The notes under the pieces: generated by a model
The model's input: only the letters and a program-made list of their open reading frames with translations
What the model was told of the DNA's origin: nothing
The model's database searches: none
Source of the DNA: Limnoperna fortunei
Lineage: Eukaryota > Mollusca > Bivalvia > Mytilida > Modiolidae
Assembly: GCA_944474755.1 (NCBI GenBank)
Contig: OX104123.1
Span: 66,829,898-66,893,897 of the forward strand
DNA: 64,000 bases
Direction of reading: 5' to 3'
Translations under genes and position numbers: made by a program
Shown here: one piece after another, positions 33,601 to 44,798 of the stretch
How positions within the stretch are numbered: position 1 is the first letter of the stretch
Layout: each line of letters opens with the position of its first letter

Positions 33601-34377
33601 GACGGTGATAAAGTTGCATCAGCCGCTGTCTTCGGAGAGCGTGTTGAGACTCGCCGTCTTCCTTCTGCATCCTCTGTATTTAGTGCAGAAGCTCAAGCAA
33701 TTCTTCTTGCACTGAAAATTGTCGCTACGTCAGATGAGTGTAAATTTATCATCTGTTCCGACTCTTTGTCTTGTCTTCTTTCTATTGAAAATTCGAAAAC
33801 AAAAAATCCATTTATTTTAAAAATACTTGAAACTTATAAATGTCTTGTTACTGTTGGTAAAGAGGTTGTGTTTTTCTGGATTCCCAGTCATGTGGGAATC
33901 CATGGAAACACAGTTGTTGACCAGGAAGCCAAGAAGGCCTTAAATGATGAAATTATTTTGTGTTCAGTTCCTTTTAATGATTTTAAACCTTACATTTTTA
34001 AATATATCTCTACTTTGTGGCAGAGTGGCTGGGATCTCCAAGTTCATAATAAACTTCATGAGATCCAGCCACAATTGCGCAAAGGTAATTTTAATTGTTA
34101 TAGAGATCGTCGAAGAGACCAAGTTGTTTTAACCAGGTGTCGTCTTGGTCATACCAGGACGACACATAGTTTTATTTTAAATAACGAGCCAACACCAGAG
34201 TGTGTGCCATGCCACTGTCCATATACCATCAAGCATGTCTTGATGGACTGTATTGACGTGGCACCCATTCGGGAACGTTTTTATTCGGTTAATTCATATT
34301 ATAATTTATTTACAACTGTTGCTGGCGACAAAATTTTACAGTTTTTAAAAGAAATTAATTTATACAGCAAAATTTAA
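30697..34377 (+). pseudogene. LINE copy 3 ORF2, two frameshifts
   Basis: Starts at ATG 30697. The full APE endonuclease is visible: WNCRG, LQESH, SVYIPPNSS, LGDFNGHN, SAIDLTIADP, GSDHFPI. RT follows to PQGSILS. A 4-bp loss at about 32645 ends the first frame at 32664. Another frame carries the section to about 33005, where one extra A shifts it again. The rest (33082-34377) is open through RNase H and the CRLGHT block. Comparing copies gives a full ORF2 of roughly 1230 residues. Confidence 0.9.
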
Positions 34378-34564
34378 TTTGTCTTTAAATTTTGATATCG
34401 ATATATTTTATTGTTTTAATTTTCATTTTATCTGTATATATGCTCATTGTATTGTATGAGATCAAGTTTTATCATTTAAGGAGGGATATTCTTGAAATAA
34501 TTTAACTATTTCCAAATTTTCACGTCCTGAATATAGCTGAAATATTGCTTGCTGGACGTAAAAC

Positions 34565-34593
<29 letters not shown>

Positions 34594-34597
<4 letters not shown>

Positions 34598-37500
34598 CGG
34601 ACACAACCCTTTATGGGGCAGTAACACAATAAATGATAAAGGAAAAATTATTGAAGGCTTAATGAATCAGGAAGATCTGTGTATTTTTAATGATGGAACC
34701 AATACATATTTACATCCTGGGAATGGATCATATTCGGCTATTGATCTTACAATAGCAGATCCTTCTCTGTTGCCCGATTTCTCATGGAAAGTCCATGACG
34801 ATCTATGTGGCAGTGATCATTTTCCCATTATATTGGAATCTTTGCACTCCTCCGTCACAGAACGAGCCGCTCGGTATAAATTTAACAGAGCCAATTGGCC
34901 TCTATTTGAACAACTCTGTATAGAGCGACTTAACTCGGATACTTTTGAAGCTATTTCTGATCCAGTTTTAAAATTCAATGAAATACTCATTTCAATTGCT
35001 GATGAAACAATTCCTAAGACCTCAACAAATCCAAAACATCCTAGTAAACCATGGTTCGATGACAGCTGTGAGGACGCTATTAAAGACCGGAAAAAAGCCG
35101 AACGACGCTTTAATAAACACCCAACTCAAAATAATCTTCACCAATTCCGAATTTTTCGAGCAAAAGCTCGCAGGGTAACGAAACAAAGACGACGCACCTC
35201 TTGGCGTAACTTTGTTTCTAAATTAAACAACCATACCCCTATGAATAAAATTTGGAACATGATTCGTAAAATTAAAGGTAAAAACAGTAAAGCAAATGTC
35301 CATCATTTAAAGGATGGACAAGACTTGTTAACATCAGAGTCAGACATATCAAATAAATTGGCCGAAACATTTGCAACACACTCCTCTGCTGAAAATTATC
35401 ATCCCAATTTTCAGCGGATCAAAATTCAAAAAGAAAAATCAAAACTTAATTTCCTGTCAAAAAATTTAGAAGATTATAATAAACCTTTTTCTTTGGAAGA
35501 GCTAAAAACTTCATTGAACAAATCTCACGATACAGCATGTGGTCCAGATGACATCCATTATCAACTTCTCAAACATCTGCCACAATCTTCTCTCCAATGT
35601 CTTCTGAATCTTCTTAACAACATTTGGGAAACGGGTGACTTACCATCTATTTGGAAAATGGCCACTGTTGTGCCTATTCCAAAACCAGGAAAAGATCACT
35701 CAGAAGCGTCTAACTATCGGCCTATAGCCCTCACAAGCTGTCTTTGTAAAACCATGGAAAGGATGATTAATGATCGCCTGGTCTGGTTTTTAGAATCAAA
35801 CAACCTTCTGTCAAATATCCAATGTCGATTTAGACAAGGGCGAAGTACCCTAGATCATCTGGTGCGTTTCGAAACATACATAAGAAACGCATTTGCCAAA
35901 AATGAACATGTTGTGTCGATCTTTTTCGATCTAGAAAAAGCTTACGACACAACATGGAAATATGGCATTTTAAAAGATCTCTTTGATATGGGGTTGAAAG
36001 GTAGACTTCCTACCTTCATTTCAAATTTTTTGTCTGATAGAGAATTTAAAGTCCGTGTGAATTCAACTCTATCTGACCCTTTTGAACAAGAAATGGGTGT
36101 TCCTCAAGGTAGTATCCTTTCTGTTACTTTATTCAGTATTAAAATTAATAGTCTTGCTCAAGTCTTGAAAGATAATATTGATGGTTCTCTATATGTTGAC
36201 GATTTTCTCATTTGTTATCGAGGAAAAAACATGAATAATATTGAACGTCAACTACAGTTATGTTTAAATAGAATAGAAAAATGGGCAATGGAGAATGGTT
36301 TTAAATTCTCCACTGCCAAAACTGTTGGCATGCATTTTTGCAACAAAAGAAAAATGCATCCAGATCCCGAACTTTCATTATATAACAATCCTATAAAAAT
36401 TGTGAAAGAAACTACTTTTCTTGGTTTAATATTCGATTCAAAGCTCACCTTTCTTCCCCATATCAAAATGATAAAAAATAAATGCCTAAAGGCATTAGAT
36501 ATTTTTAAAGTCGTAGCCAACACCGACTGGGGTGCCGAGTGCGACGTTTTACTTAATCTATATAGATCGCTGGTTTGATCTAAATTGGATTATGGTTGTT
36601 TTATTTATGGTTCGGCTCGCAAGTCATATGTCAAAATCCTTGATACGGTTCATCATCAAGGATTGCGACTATGTCTTGGAGCCTTTCGAACCACACCTAT
36701 AGACAGCTTATATGTAGAAGCAGGAGAGCCTTCTTTGTATCAAAGAAGAATAAAGTTGGCTTTGCAATATGCAACCAAATTAAAGGCATATCCTGGCAAC
36801 CCTGCCCACGACTGTGTTTTCAAACCTCTTTACGAAAACATTTTCGAAAAACATCCAAACAAAATTCAACCTTTTGGCATTCGAATTAATTCTCATTTAG
36901 AAAATTCAGGTATAAATTTAGATGAGATTGCTGCAATCGGGATTCCACGAAATCCCCCTTGGCTAAACCCCAAACCGGTATTTATTTTTGATTTACAAAA
37001 ACATAAAAAGTCAGAAACAAACCCGTTAATAATACAACAACATTTTGCAGAAATTAAATCATGTTACCCTGACTACAGTACTATTTATACAGACGGGTCA
37101 AAAGATGACGATAAAGTTGCCTCGGCCGCTGTCTTCGGAGAGCGTGTTGAGACTCGTCGTCTCCCGTCTGCCTCATCCGTATTTACTGCTGAGGCGCAAG
37201 CTATTCTTCTTGCCATGAAAATAAATTTGCACTCGTCTGACGAAGCAACTATTATCTGCTCAGATTCCCTGTCATGTCTACTTGCTATTCAAAATTTCAA
37301 AATTAAAAATCATTATATTTTAAAAATAATTGAAATTTACAAATCTCTAATAGCTGTGGGAAAAGAGGTTGTGTTTTTCTGGATCCCAAGTCACGTTGGA
37401 ATCCAAGGGAACACAGTCGTGGATCAGGAGGCAAAGAATGCCCTAAAGAATAATATTATAAACTGTGATATTCCTTTTACTGATTTTAAACCAATAATTT

Positions 37501-37870
37501 TTAAATATATTTCTAGTTTGTGGCAGAGTGGTTGGGATCTCCAAGTTCATAATAAACTTCATGAGATCCAGCCACTACTGCACACAAGTAATTTTAAAAG
37601 TTTTAGAGGTCGCAGAGACCAAGTTGTTTTAACACGGTGTCGTCTTGGTCATACCAGGACGACACATAGTTATATTTTAAATAATGAGCCACGACCCGAA
37701 TGTGTGCCATGCAACAGTCCATACACCATCAAGCATGTCTTGATGGACTGTGGACGTGGCCCACATTCGGGAACGTTTCTATTCTGTAGATACGTTTTTT
37801 AACTTATTTAAAACTGTCGCAGGCGACACAATTTTAAAGTTCTTGAAAGAAATTAATTTATATAGCAAAA
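34594..37870 (+). pseudogene. LINE copy 4 ORF2 remains
   Basis: Open from the truncated endonuclease to a TGA at 36576-36578, where other copies have an Arg codon (CGA) after RSLV. Then open 36585 to about 37750, where two bases are lost in the CVDVAH region and the frame shifts, ending at 37802. Also CGFRQG is changed to CRFRQG. YVDD and the RNase H acidic residues are kept. Two lesions plus 5' truncation make it inactive. Confidence 0.9.
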
Positions 37871-38101
37871 TTTAATTTCACTATTAATTATGAAGATTGA
37901 TACTTTTTATTGTTTTAACTACCATTTTTATCCGTATATATATATATATATATATTCTCATATTATTGTGTGAGATCAAGTTTTAGTATAAAAGGGAGGC
38001 ATGACGTACTACTAATTTAAAATACTAACAACTTAAAATTTTCACGTCCTGAATATAGCTGAAATATTGCTTGCTGGACGTTAAACAACAAATAATCAAT
38101 C
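34594..38101 (+). mobile_element. LINE copy 4, starts within the endonuclease
   Basis: Joined head-to-tail with copy 3: its first bases (CGGACACAACCC) belong to the endonuclease region GDFNGHN. It has a complete 3' end with a (TA)n run in the 3' untranslated region (about 37935) and a short tail at 38095-38101. BEL gag resumes right after. No TSD found. Confidence 0.88.
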
Positions 38102-38103
38102 TT

Positions 38104-38670
38104 TACAGGCCTTTACTCTTTCATACTCTAATTTTGCCTTTGACTCTATGTCTAGATATTTGAGTTTGACTTTTAGTGCTTCTGCCCTTTCTGCTAATTC
38201 TTGTTTTCGTGACCCTGTGGTCCTTACTGATAGCTTCTGAGATGAGTGATGAGAGGATTGTTTAGAACGAGCCCTTGAAAACCTCTCACTGGACTCACTT
38301 TTAATTTCTCTGAGAGAGTCTGATACGAGTCTGATACACTTGTTATTAGTTTATGATGTTCATTTTCTATACTTTCATATCGCTCATCCATACTTGTTCT
38401 TTCGTGATCTGCACCTAATAACGAATTGAGCCTACCATACTCATCTCTCAAGACTTTCATTACATTCATTAGTTTATCTCTATTTTGTGTTATAACATTA
38501 GGGTCGTCTGAGTCTGAAAGGACTACACTCATTTTCTCAGCTTCATGATGCCATTGAGACATAAGCTTCTTGACACATGCCGTTCTTTGTTCTATTTGAT
38601 AGACTAGCCCCTTTTCAGTAAATGTACGTTCTCTTGCACCCTTATCATCATCAATACCTGAGACTGACAT
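38104..38670 (-). pseudogene. BEL/Pao gag, N-terminal part
   Basis: Minus frame from ATG 38670. It starts with the BEL-type opening RERTFTEKGLVYQIEQR and the helical NRDKLMNVMKVLRDEYGRL. The frame ends at 38224, but a neighbouring frame continues with KQELAERAEALKVKLKYLD up to the LINE border at about 38104, so a shift lies near 38265. The rest of gag and the protease are absent from the window. Confidence 0.78.
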
Positions 38671-38988
38671 TGTGAAAAATTACAATAAAATGACCTAGCT
38701 ACAATGTATACAGACCTACTTATACAATGTACCTGAACCTAACTTAATGCTAGCTATACCTTCTTATCAAACCTTAGTTTAGGTTAAATACAATGACAAA
38801 AGGTTCATGTGACTGGGCATTCCCTGCCTACATGTTCTTATTGACAATTTACAAACCTTAAATAAATGTACAGTACAGTATTGTTCTTTATAACCTGTGA
38901 CACTCGAAACACTTGCAGGCACTGGTAAGTCTATTCAAAACACTACTAGTTTGTGTGACTGGGCTTTCCCGGCCTACACTTATTTTGC
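38671..38988 (-). other. Spacer between SGNH ORF and gag, with a direct repeat
   Basis: Noncoding. A phrase of about 30 bases (TGTGACTGGGC(A/T)TTCCC(T/G)GCC) occurs twice, near 38809 and 38955, about 146 bp apart. Confidence 0.6.
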
Positions 38989-39696
38989 TCAATCACAGTC
39001 TGTGTTCATTCTTCTGATCAGGGAAATTAACCACGCCTTTGAAAGTAATTGTCCTGGATGGATTCCATCTGGCAAAAGTCCAAAATTTAAAGAATACCTT
39101 TGCTTAGCGTCCTTCGGTTTACGACTACGCACAATGTCCAAGTTAAATTTAGGACTTGCTGATGTTCCAAGTTCCTCGTTCAGTCCGTCTATGTAGGAAT
39201 TCACTGAATCCACAAGTTCATTTAATTCAAAATCGTCATTCTTGAATTGATCAGGATTCTGATGTCCTTTCTGTTTATTCCATATACTAATTGAGTAATA
39301 AGGAACGTGTAGAAAAGTTATTCGCACATTATCGCTTACGAATCTGTCCTTTATTTCACACAAGTTCTCTTTAATTTTCCTTAGAGGATTGTTCTCATTT
39401 TTACAAACGTAATGTCCGTCCTTCTTGGTGAAATCGCAGGTTCCAATCCACAGATATATGTGAACACGATGGAATTCATGAATCAATTTGTGAACATTGT
39501 TTTTGCACCATTTAAGAATATCCGAAGAATCCTTCCCAGATTTACAATAAAACTTAAGGTTTCTGTTTGTCGATGACGATGCTCGTTTAAGGTATTTACC
39601 CTTACTGTCACTAAGCAGCACAGGTGTGAATGTTAAATTGTTCCTGACAGTACAGTATTCACTTTGAATGAACTTTCGCAATCTATTTTCACTCAT
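38989..39696 (-). CDS. SGNH-hydrolase-like ORF at the 5' end of the BEL element
   Basis: Intact frame of 235 codons from ATG 39696. It begins 65 bp inside the 5' LTR and ends 318 bp before gag, on the same strand. The SGNH/GDSL pattern is visible: VLLSDSKGKYL with the nucleophile-position S31, WIGTCDFT (85-88, the block III GxND place), and a final LPDGIHPG with D210 and H213. The block III Asn is Cys here (GTCD), which could weaken the oxyanion hole. Members act as esterases or lipases, and some LINE ORF1 proteins carry them. It may be a nucleic-acid or membrane partner rather than an esterase. No signal peptide or membrane segment. The clean frame argues for function when the element was active. 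Confidence 0.78.
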   Translation of the reverse strand: MSENRLRKFIQSEYCTVRNNLTFTPVLLSDSKGKYLKRASSSTNRNLKFYCKSGKDSSDILKWCKNNVHKLIHEFHRVHIYLWIGTCDFTKKDGHYVCKNENNPLRKIKENLCEIKDRFVSDNVRITFLHVPYYSISIWNKQKGHQNPDQFKNDDFELNELVDSVNSYIDGLNEELGTSASPKFNLDIVRSRKPKDAKQRYSLNFGLLPDGIHPGQLLSKAWLISLIRRMNTDCD

Positions 39697-39761
39697 GTAT
39701 GTATGGTGGTACGTTTCGTAAACTTCAAAACACGAAAATGTTAAGTCACTAGCGTTTTGAC

Positions 39762-40675
39762 TATCACGGCAGTGGTGGAACTACCGTGGGAGGCGCATAA
39801 AATAGTAACCCAAAGGTCAGATACTGAAGATGTTTAATTCGCAAAGTTCTTTACAGTACATCAATATTTCACACGCAATTCCATATAATTCTACGCGAAC
39901 ATCTATGTGAATATCAACATAACCTCTACATCAAGATAACATCTACGTCAAAACTGTAAATAAAAGAAAACGTACATAAGTTTCGCATAAATTCACATAA
40001 ATGTCATTTCGCAAAATAACCTGACATTTGACTTCAATAAATTCGCAAACATATTTATACAACATAATATCAATGAATATTATAAGCAAACATCAAATTC
40101 AATCATATAAACTTCTAATTATTTACTAATTATCAAAAGTTTCATTTTGTGACGATATATCAAAAAACAACTAGGAACCTCTTGTTTATTTTGCCTTTTA
40201 AATCACCCTTGTAAACATGTATCTAAAAATAGACACGATCGATAGATAATCAAAATGTGTACCAAGTTGTAAATAGTGGCAAATAAGTTTCGAAATGATA
40301 GAATATAAAATATTTAAGAATGAAAATGTATCAATTAAGCATAAAAGAACAATAAGAAGCATTTAAATGTCGAATTATCAATGAAATAAACAACGTACAA
40401 AATTCACCTGTTTGCACTGTGAAAATATCAGTTAAATCCCTAAATATACACAAACGAAGATTGAAAATGATTGCATCGGTGTACAAACAATACTATTGAC
40501 ATAAGAATATTAAAAATACATACCGCTTTGGGCCTATTTATCGCAAAAATGTATCAAACAATAATTTTTCTGGCGCATTTCAAGGAGTAACTAAATTATG
40601 AATTGATCCCGGAAATGAACAAAATTCCGGAAAATAAAATTACAAGAAATTAAATACAAAAATACTATTTTAACA
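39762..40675 (-). repeat. BEL/Pao 5' LTR
   Basis: 914 bp, the upstream LTR for minus-strand transcription. It matches 17635-18563 apart from a 15-bp loss (near 40566) and scattered substitutions. It is followed at 40676-40680 by TSD ATACA. I cannot identify the tRNA primer site in the bases just inside. Confidence 0.93.
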
Positions 40676-40680
40676 ATACA

Positions 40681-41046
40681 TACTAGTCATATCTTTTGCG
40701 CTTTATAAAATTCAAAGACAGAAAAACGAGGTACACCTACGCACATGTGGTCAAATATTATTTAACGTCATAGGTTTTTTCTCTTTATATAAAATGACAA
40801 TATGTGATTGTCTGTGTACATGTTTAGGATCATCATTTCTTTTCGTGTTGATTGCAGGTTTTTATGTTGTGTCACATATGCAGTTTTTCTACATTGTTTT
40901 TTATATTTATATCATTAATAAATTTAGACTACTTTTTTGGAGGAAATAACAGTTGACAAATTTATACTTCTAATATTTGGGAGTGAAACGAATCGACGAG
41001 ATCAATCAAAATCAATCCAATCCGTCAATTTACAGATAGATAGATA
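40681..41046. other. Noncoding spacer
   Basis: No gene seen. Ends in a short GATA run next to the Tnp2-like copy. Confidence 0.4.
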
Positions 41047-43700
41047 GGGAACGCTATGACGGATTATTGATAACCGATTTTCGAGTGATCGGGGACAGGT
41101 GACTGATTGTTGCTTTTTTAATCTCATTTACTTATCCAACTCCTATTCTAACTCGGCACTGCACAGACGGATGTTATCTCGGTGATAATGTGCGTACTGA
41201 TTTTTAACTCATCTTTGAATAATTGGACAACGAGTTACCTCATTAGAAGTCAAACAAAAAAGGCGTAGAACAGGATCAAAATTTCGATTGCCATTGGACA
41301 AGTATGGTTGAAATTTGGCCTTTTGAAGCGGATACAATGGCCCTACTCGTTTTCAAAATCTAGTGGTCTTTATCTTGCAAGGAGCGTGGCATTCTGTAAA
41401 CAAGCTACCAACTACGATCAGTGGTCAGGTACTGTGAATCCTCCCAGTTTGGTCGCTCGAAAATTCATCTTTGAAATTTCAATATGTACCTAATCACGTG
41501 AAACACAAGTGCTCAACTGGTTAACTGACACGCGTTATATTTCCAACGTGTTATACAAGTATCTAGAAAAACTCAAGTTCGTGACATTCAATAATATCAG
41601 TACTCAGTAAAGATTTCAGACCTGTAACTTTAATCATCTTTTGCATGTCAAGACTGAGGTTTGGGGTTGGGGTCTCAAAACTTGTAGGGTGTGATCGACT
41701 CCAATCGTAACTGACAAAAGATCGGCAGTTTTAAACAGCAACCCAGGCTTTCTCCTCCTATAAAAAAAACTTGACCCTATGATACAGATGAAAAATTGCT
41801 CGGAATGGCGTTAAAGACTTTTTAACACAAATTTATCAGGAATAGTATTCAATAGCTTTGAAAGTATCTGATGCATATTTACTGCACTGACGATCTGAAT
41901 GTCAAAAGCTTGTGTTCCATGGAAGTTTCAGTAATTTTCCATTCAAAGATTCGAATGGAAAACAGGAATAGACCCACAATGGTACCTAATCTTTAACACA
42001 CTCTGGAATATGGAGCAACATATGTGCATTTAGAGTAAGATATCTAAGATATCTAGCTCCATATAGTGTAACCATCATATAAAGGAAATAGTAGAGTACA
42101 ATCTTACTACGGTCTATATCACAAGGCAAAACACTGCTAATAATGATAAAACAAGGTTTGGTGGCATATCTACAGTACTGGAAGTGAGTAAAACAATAAC
42201 CATGCTCGCATTTCTGAAGCCTTCCAATACTTAAGATGGTCCGCAATACTTCTTGGTCTTCTCGTTATATTGTATGTTGGCTTTATCTTAGAAAGTCTCT
42301 CATCTACAACAACTCAGAAGTGATTTGTAAGAGAAAATGAATTCTTTGTAAATGTTTGAGAAAACCACAATGACATAAGACGTTTCGTAATTCCAATGAT
42401 GTAATCAATAGATGTTGATATTACATAATTACAGCTAGACTGTCCTATAAAAAAGATTGACCTTTTATTCCATCAGTTGAGTTAGTTGTTTCTCTAGCCT
42501 CTCTAGCATGCAACAAGAAGTCCTCAGTTTTCCCTTTTTCTCCGATTGGATCAGTTTCAATAAATGGGAATATATGAGTGTGTCCTCTATTACTAGTCTT
42601 TTCAGTTTTACCCTTCTGCAAACATGTAGAACAACTGTACCATGTTCATAACTGTACTCCTGGCTGGAAGATTAGCAGTCCCACATCAAAAAAACATTTT
42701 ACATTTTGAATTTTACCATTAACCATTACATTAATTCCTTCCTTTCCAATGAGCATAATGTATCGTGTAGCGGTGAGAAAAATGTACATGTAACGGGTTT
42801 CACATCTCAAAACCATAATCCATAGAAAATCATATTGTCCTTTTTCATTCTTTCTTTAAACGCAAGTTCGTTTATCATTAGATACATTGGCCAAATTGGT
42901 ATTTTTGAGCTTTTAAATAATGAAATTCCATCTGTTTTCCACGTAATTGATAAATTGAATTGAAATTCGGCTGACAAAGGCTTTCCATATTCAGACATCT
43001 TTTTATATATTTCACCATCATAAATATCTTCCAAGCTATCTTAATTTATTTTTATGCGGTTAAGTTTATACATGAAATCATTTCAAGATTTTGATCGTAG
43101 AAAAAATGCTGCAAGTTGACTTTGGACAGGAAATTCAATGAAAAAAAGATTTATTTTTTGTATCCTTAAAACTCTGTAGACAATTGACATTGGACAAAGT
43201 TTGTTCTCTATTTTAACTGTAATCAAACATTTTGTGCAGAATAAGTGTTTTACTAATGGTGATTTTAAGGAAGCAAAATACAACTTGAATCTCTTTAGAC
43301 TTGAGTAAACTGGGTTTGCATGCAATAAGTGAGCACTTAATAAGTCAGTAAATCACCGAGCTGAATCCCAGTTACTGAATGTATCATTGAATATATAAAT
43401 ATCAGTATCACACTAGTATGTATGGACATAGAGTGACCAGAATAAATTGGAATTTGATCTTCTAGCTTGTTGCCTTCATATTTTGAATCATTTTCTTCAC
43501 ATTCCATCTGTTCAAAATCAGTCTCTTGTCATCACTGGTTAGATTCTAATTATCAACACAATTAGATACAACAAAGTTTTCTTCCTCATCTTCTTGAATA
43601 AAGGCGCATATTGCCTGAAATGTTTCCGTCATTGCTTTTAAAATGTCTTCTTTATTCAAATTTTCGTTTTCATTTTCTTGAACTAGATGTTCTGTAATGA
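41047..43700 (-). pseudogene. Tnp2/CACTA-like transposase pseudogene, copy 2
   Basis: Second copy of the sequence at 8424-10680, more complete. N to C on the minus strand: a possible exon after an acceptor-like TACAG near 43695 (acidic, EDILKAMTETFQAICAFIQE), LTSDDKRLILNRWNVKKM, a zinc-like KHLFCTKC..CP then FIEFPVQSQLAAFF (about 43140-43230), and TDGISLFKSSKIPIWPMYL to MIFYGLWF (43034-42807). Then a DGIKG block near 42470 and LNAHMLLHIPECVKD (about 42000). These match the Tnp2-like family order. The DCMHCVLLG block is damaged (loss near 42400). It shares its lower border GGGAACGCTATGAC with copy 1. Confidence 0.72.
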
Positions 43701-44798
43701 AATATTGGTACATGTATACCACTACATTACTTTTTCATAGAGTACCTGTACTTTCACAGAGACAGAATTTTTAAAAATAAAATTTTCTACTGCCAGCATA
43801 TTTTACACTCGTATAAAGTAACTATATCATGGAATCTTGCAAAACAGGTTATTTTATACTTATATTTGTTCTAAATATGTACCAGAGAATAAGAATGAAC
43901 CAATTAAATTAACATACCAAAATGCATTTGTTATTTTGTCTCGTCTGTCTCGTAAGGTGGTTGTTTTGTTTCAGGCAAAGTGTATACATGCATTGAAGGT
44001 ATATTGTATACCCTTGGTCGAACTGCCCCTTTAGAATTAACACGCACAGGAATTCTTGCTTTAGCTTAAAAATATTTATATATGAGCAGTGTGACAATTC
44101 ATATACATTGTTTTGTATTACTGACCGAATCCAGCATCCATACAAGTGTCTAATTCAGATGTATATCAACTAATAAAAAAACTGTAATAAACTATTTATA
44201 TAAGAAAAATTGAAAACCTAATTGCATAAATAAGTATGCATTTCTTCAATATAATTTTAAGCCAACATCCCACCAACTATAATAAGTGGAAAAGGTGCAG
44301 TGTGGGCGAATGAACCCCGGAAGGGCGAACATCAATACCAATATTACCATCAGCCTTTATGTTGTCCTCCTTGTCCATCTTAAACGAAAGTCTTCGACAC
44401 AACGGTATGGTATTTAACGCATTCTTCAACACTTAAATTGCGCGTCGCATACTTTGTTGTAAAGATAACCGGAAGTTGCAACAATTATCTTACAGCATTT
44501 ATCTAAAAATCACAAGTTTTACTGCATGCTTAGATTGCTATTTTTAATAATTAAAATATATTTACTGCTATTTTTAATAATTAAAATATATTTACAAAAA
44601 TGTAGATATGTAACAAATTTGATACGAGTATAAATTTAAAATAAATGCGGACAGGCCTTTTTTACGTTTTATCGTTTTTTTTTTTTATCCGACCGTCGCG
44701 CTTTTGGTTTTCTGGTGGACCAATTAAACGGTTTTGAAAATTTTTACCGAGAATATACTCGCTGCAAATTGAAGGTTATAAAATATTGAAGAAGAAAA
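43701..44798. other. Mostly noncoding; possible small minus-strand exons
   Basis: A minus-strand ATG at 44378 opens about 30 codons (starting MDKEDNIKADG). A short piece at about 44124-44155 is followed by GTCAGT. They could be upstream exons of the Tnp2-like gene, but the joins cannot be proven. A 26-bp direct repeat lies at about 44538-44595 and a CCAAT box at about 44729. Confidence 0.3.

Larger units (their letters stand above)
30059..34597 (+). mobile_element. LINE copy 3, 5'-truncated in ORF1
   Basis: Begins inside ORF1 at about 30059 and ends in a long ATCA tail at 34593-34597. It is the only copy with the ORF1/ORF2 junction and the full ORF2 N-terminus. No TSD is found because its 3' flank is another LINE (copy 4), not BEL DNA. 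Confidence 0.9.
17630..40680 (-). mobile_element. BEL/Pao retrotransposon split by nested insertions
   Basis: LTRs at 17635-18563 and 39762-40675 are nearly identical: by eye about seven substitutions and one 15-bp indel. They are bounded by a 5-bp TSD, ATACA, at 17630-17634 and 40676-40680. On the minus strand the order is LTR, SGNH-like ORF (39696-38989), gag (38670 to about 38104), [two LINEs], reverse transcriptase/RNase H (30058-27982), [LINE], integrase HHCC part (25226-25104), [LINE], integrase core and C-terminus (20434-19283), [SINE], LTR. LINE copies 1 and 2 have 12-13-bp TSDs in BEL coding sequence. The end of gag and the protease are missing between 30058 and 38104. The element came first; the LINEs and the SINE are younger. 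Confidence 0.93.

Noticed and set aside
30059..38101. LINE copies 3 and 4 as one long element
   Set aside because: A complete 3' tail at 34597 is followed by a second endonuclease-RT-RNase H, so there are two copies.
39697..39761. tRNA primer-binding site just inside the BEL LTR
   Set aside because: No TGG-starting match to a tRNA 3' end that I could support.
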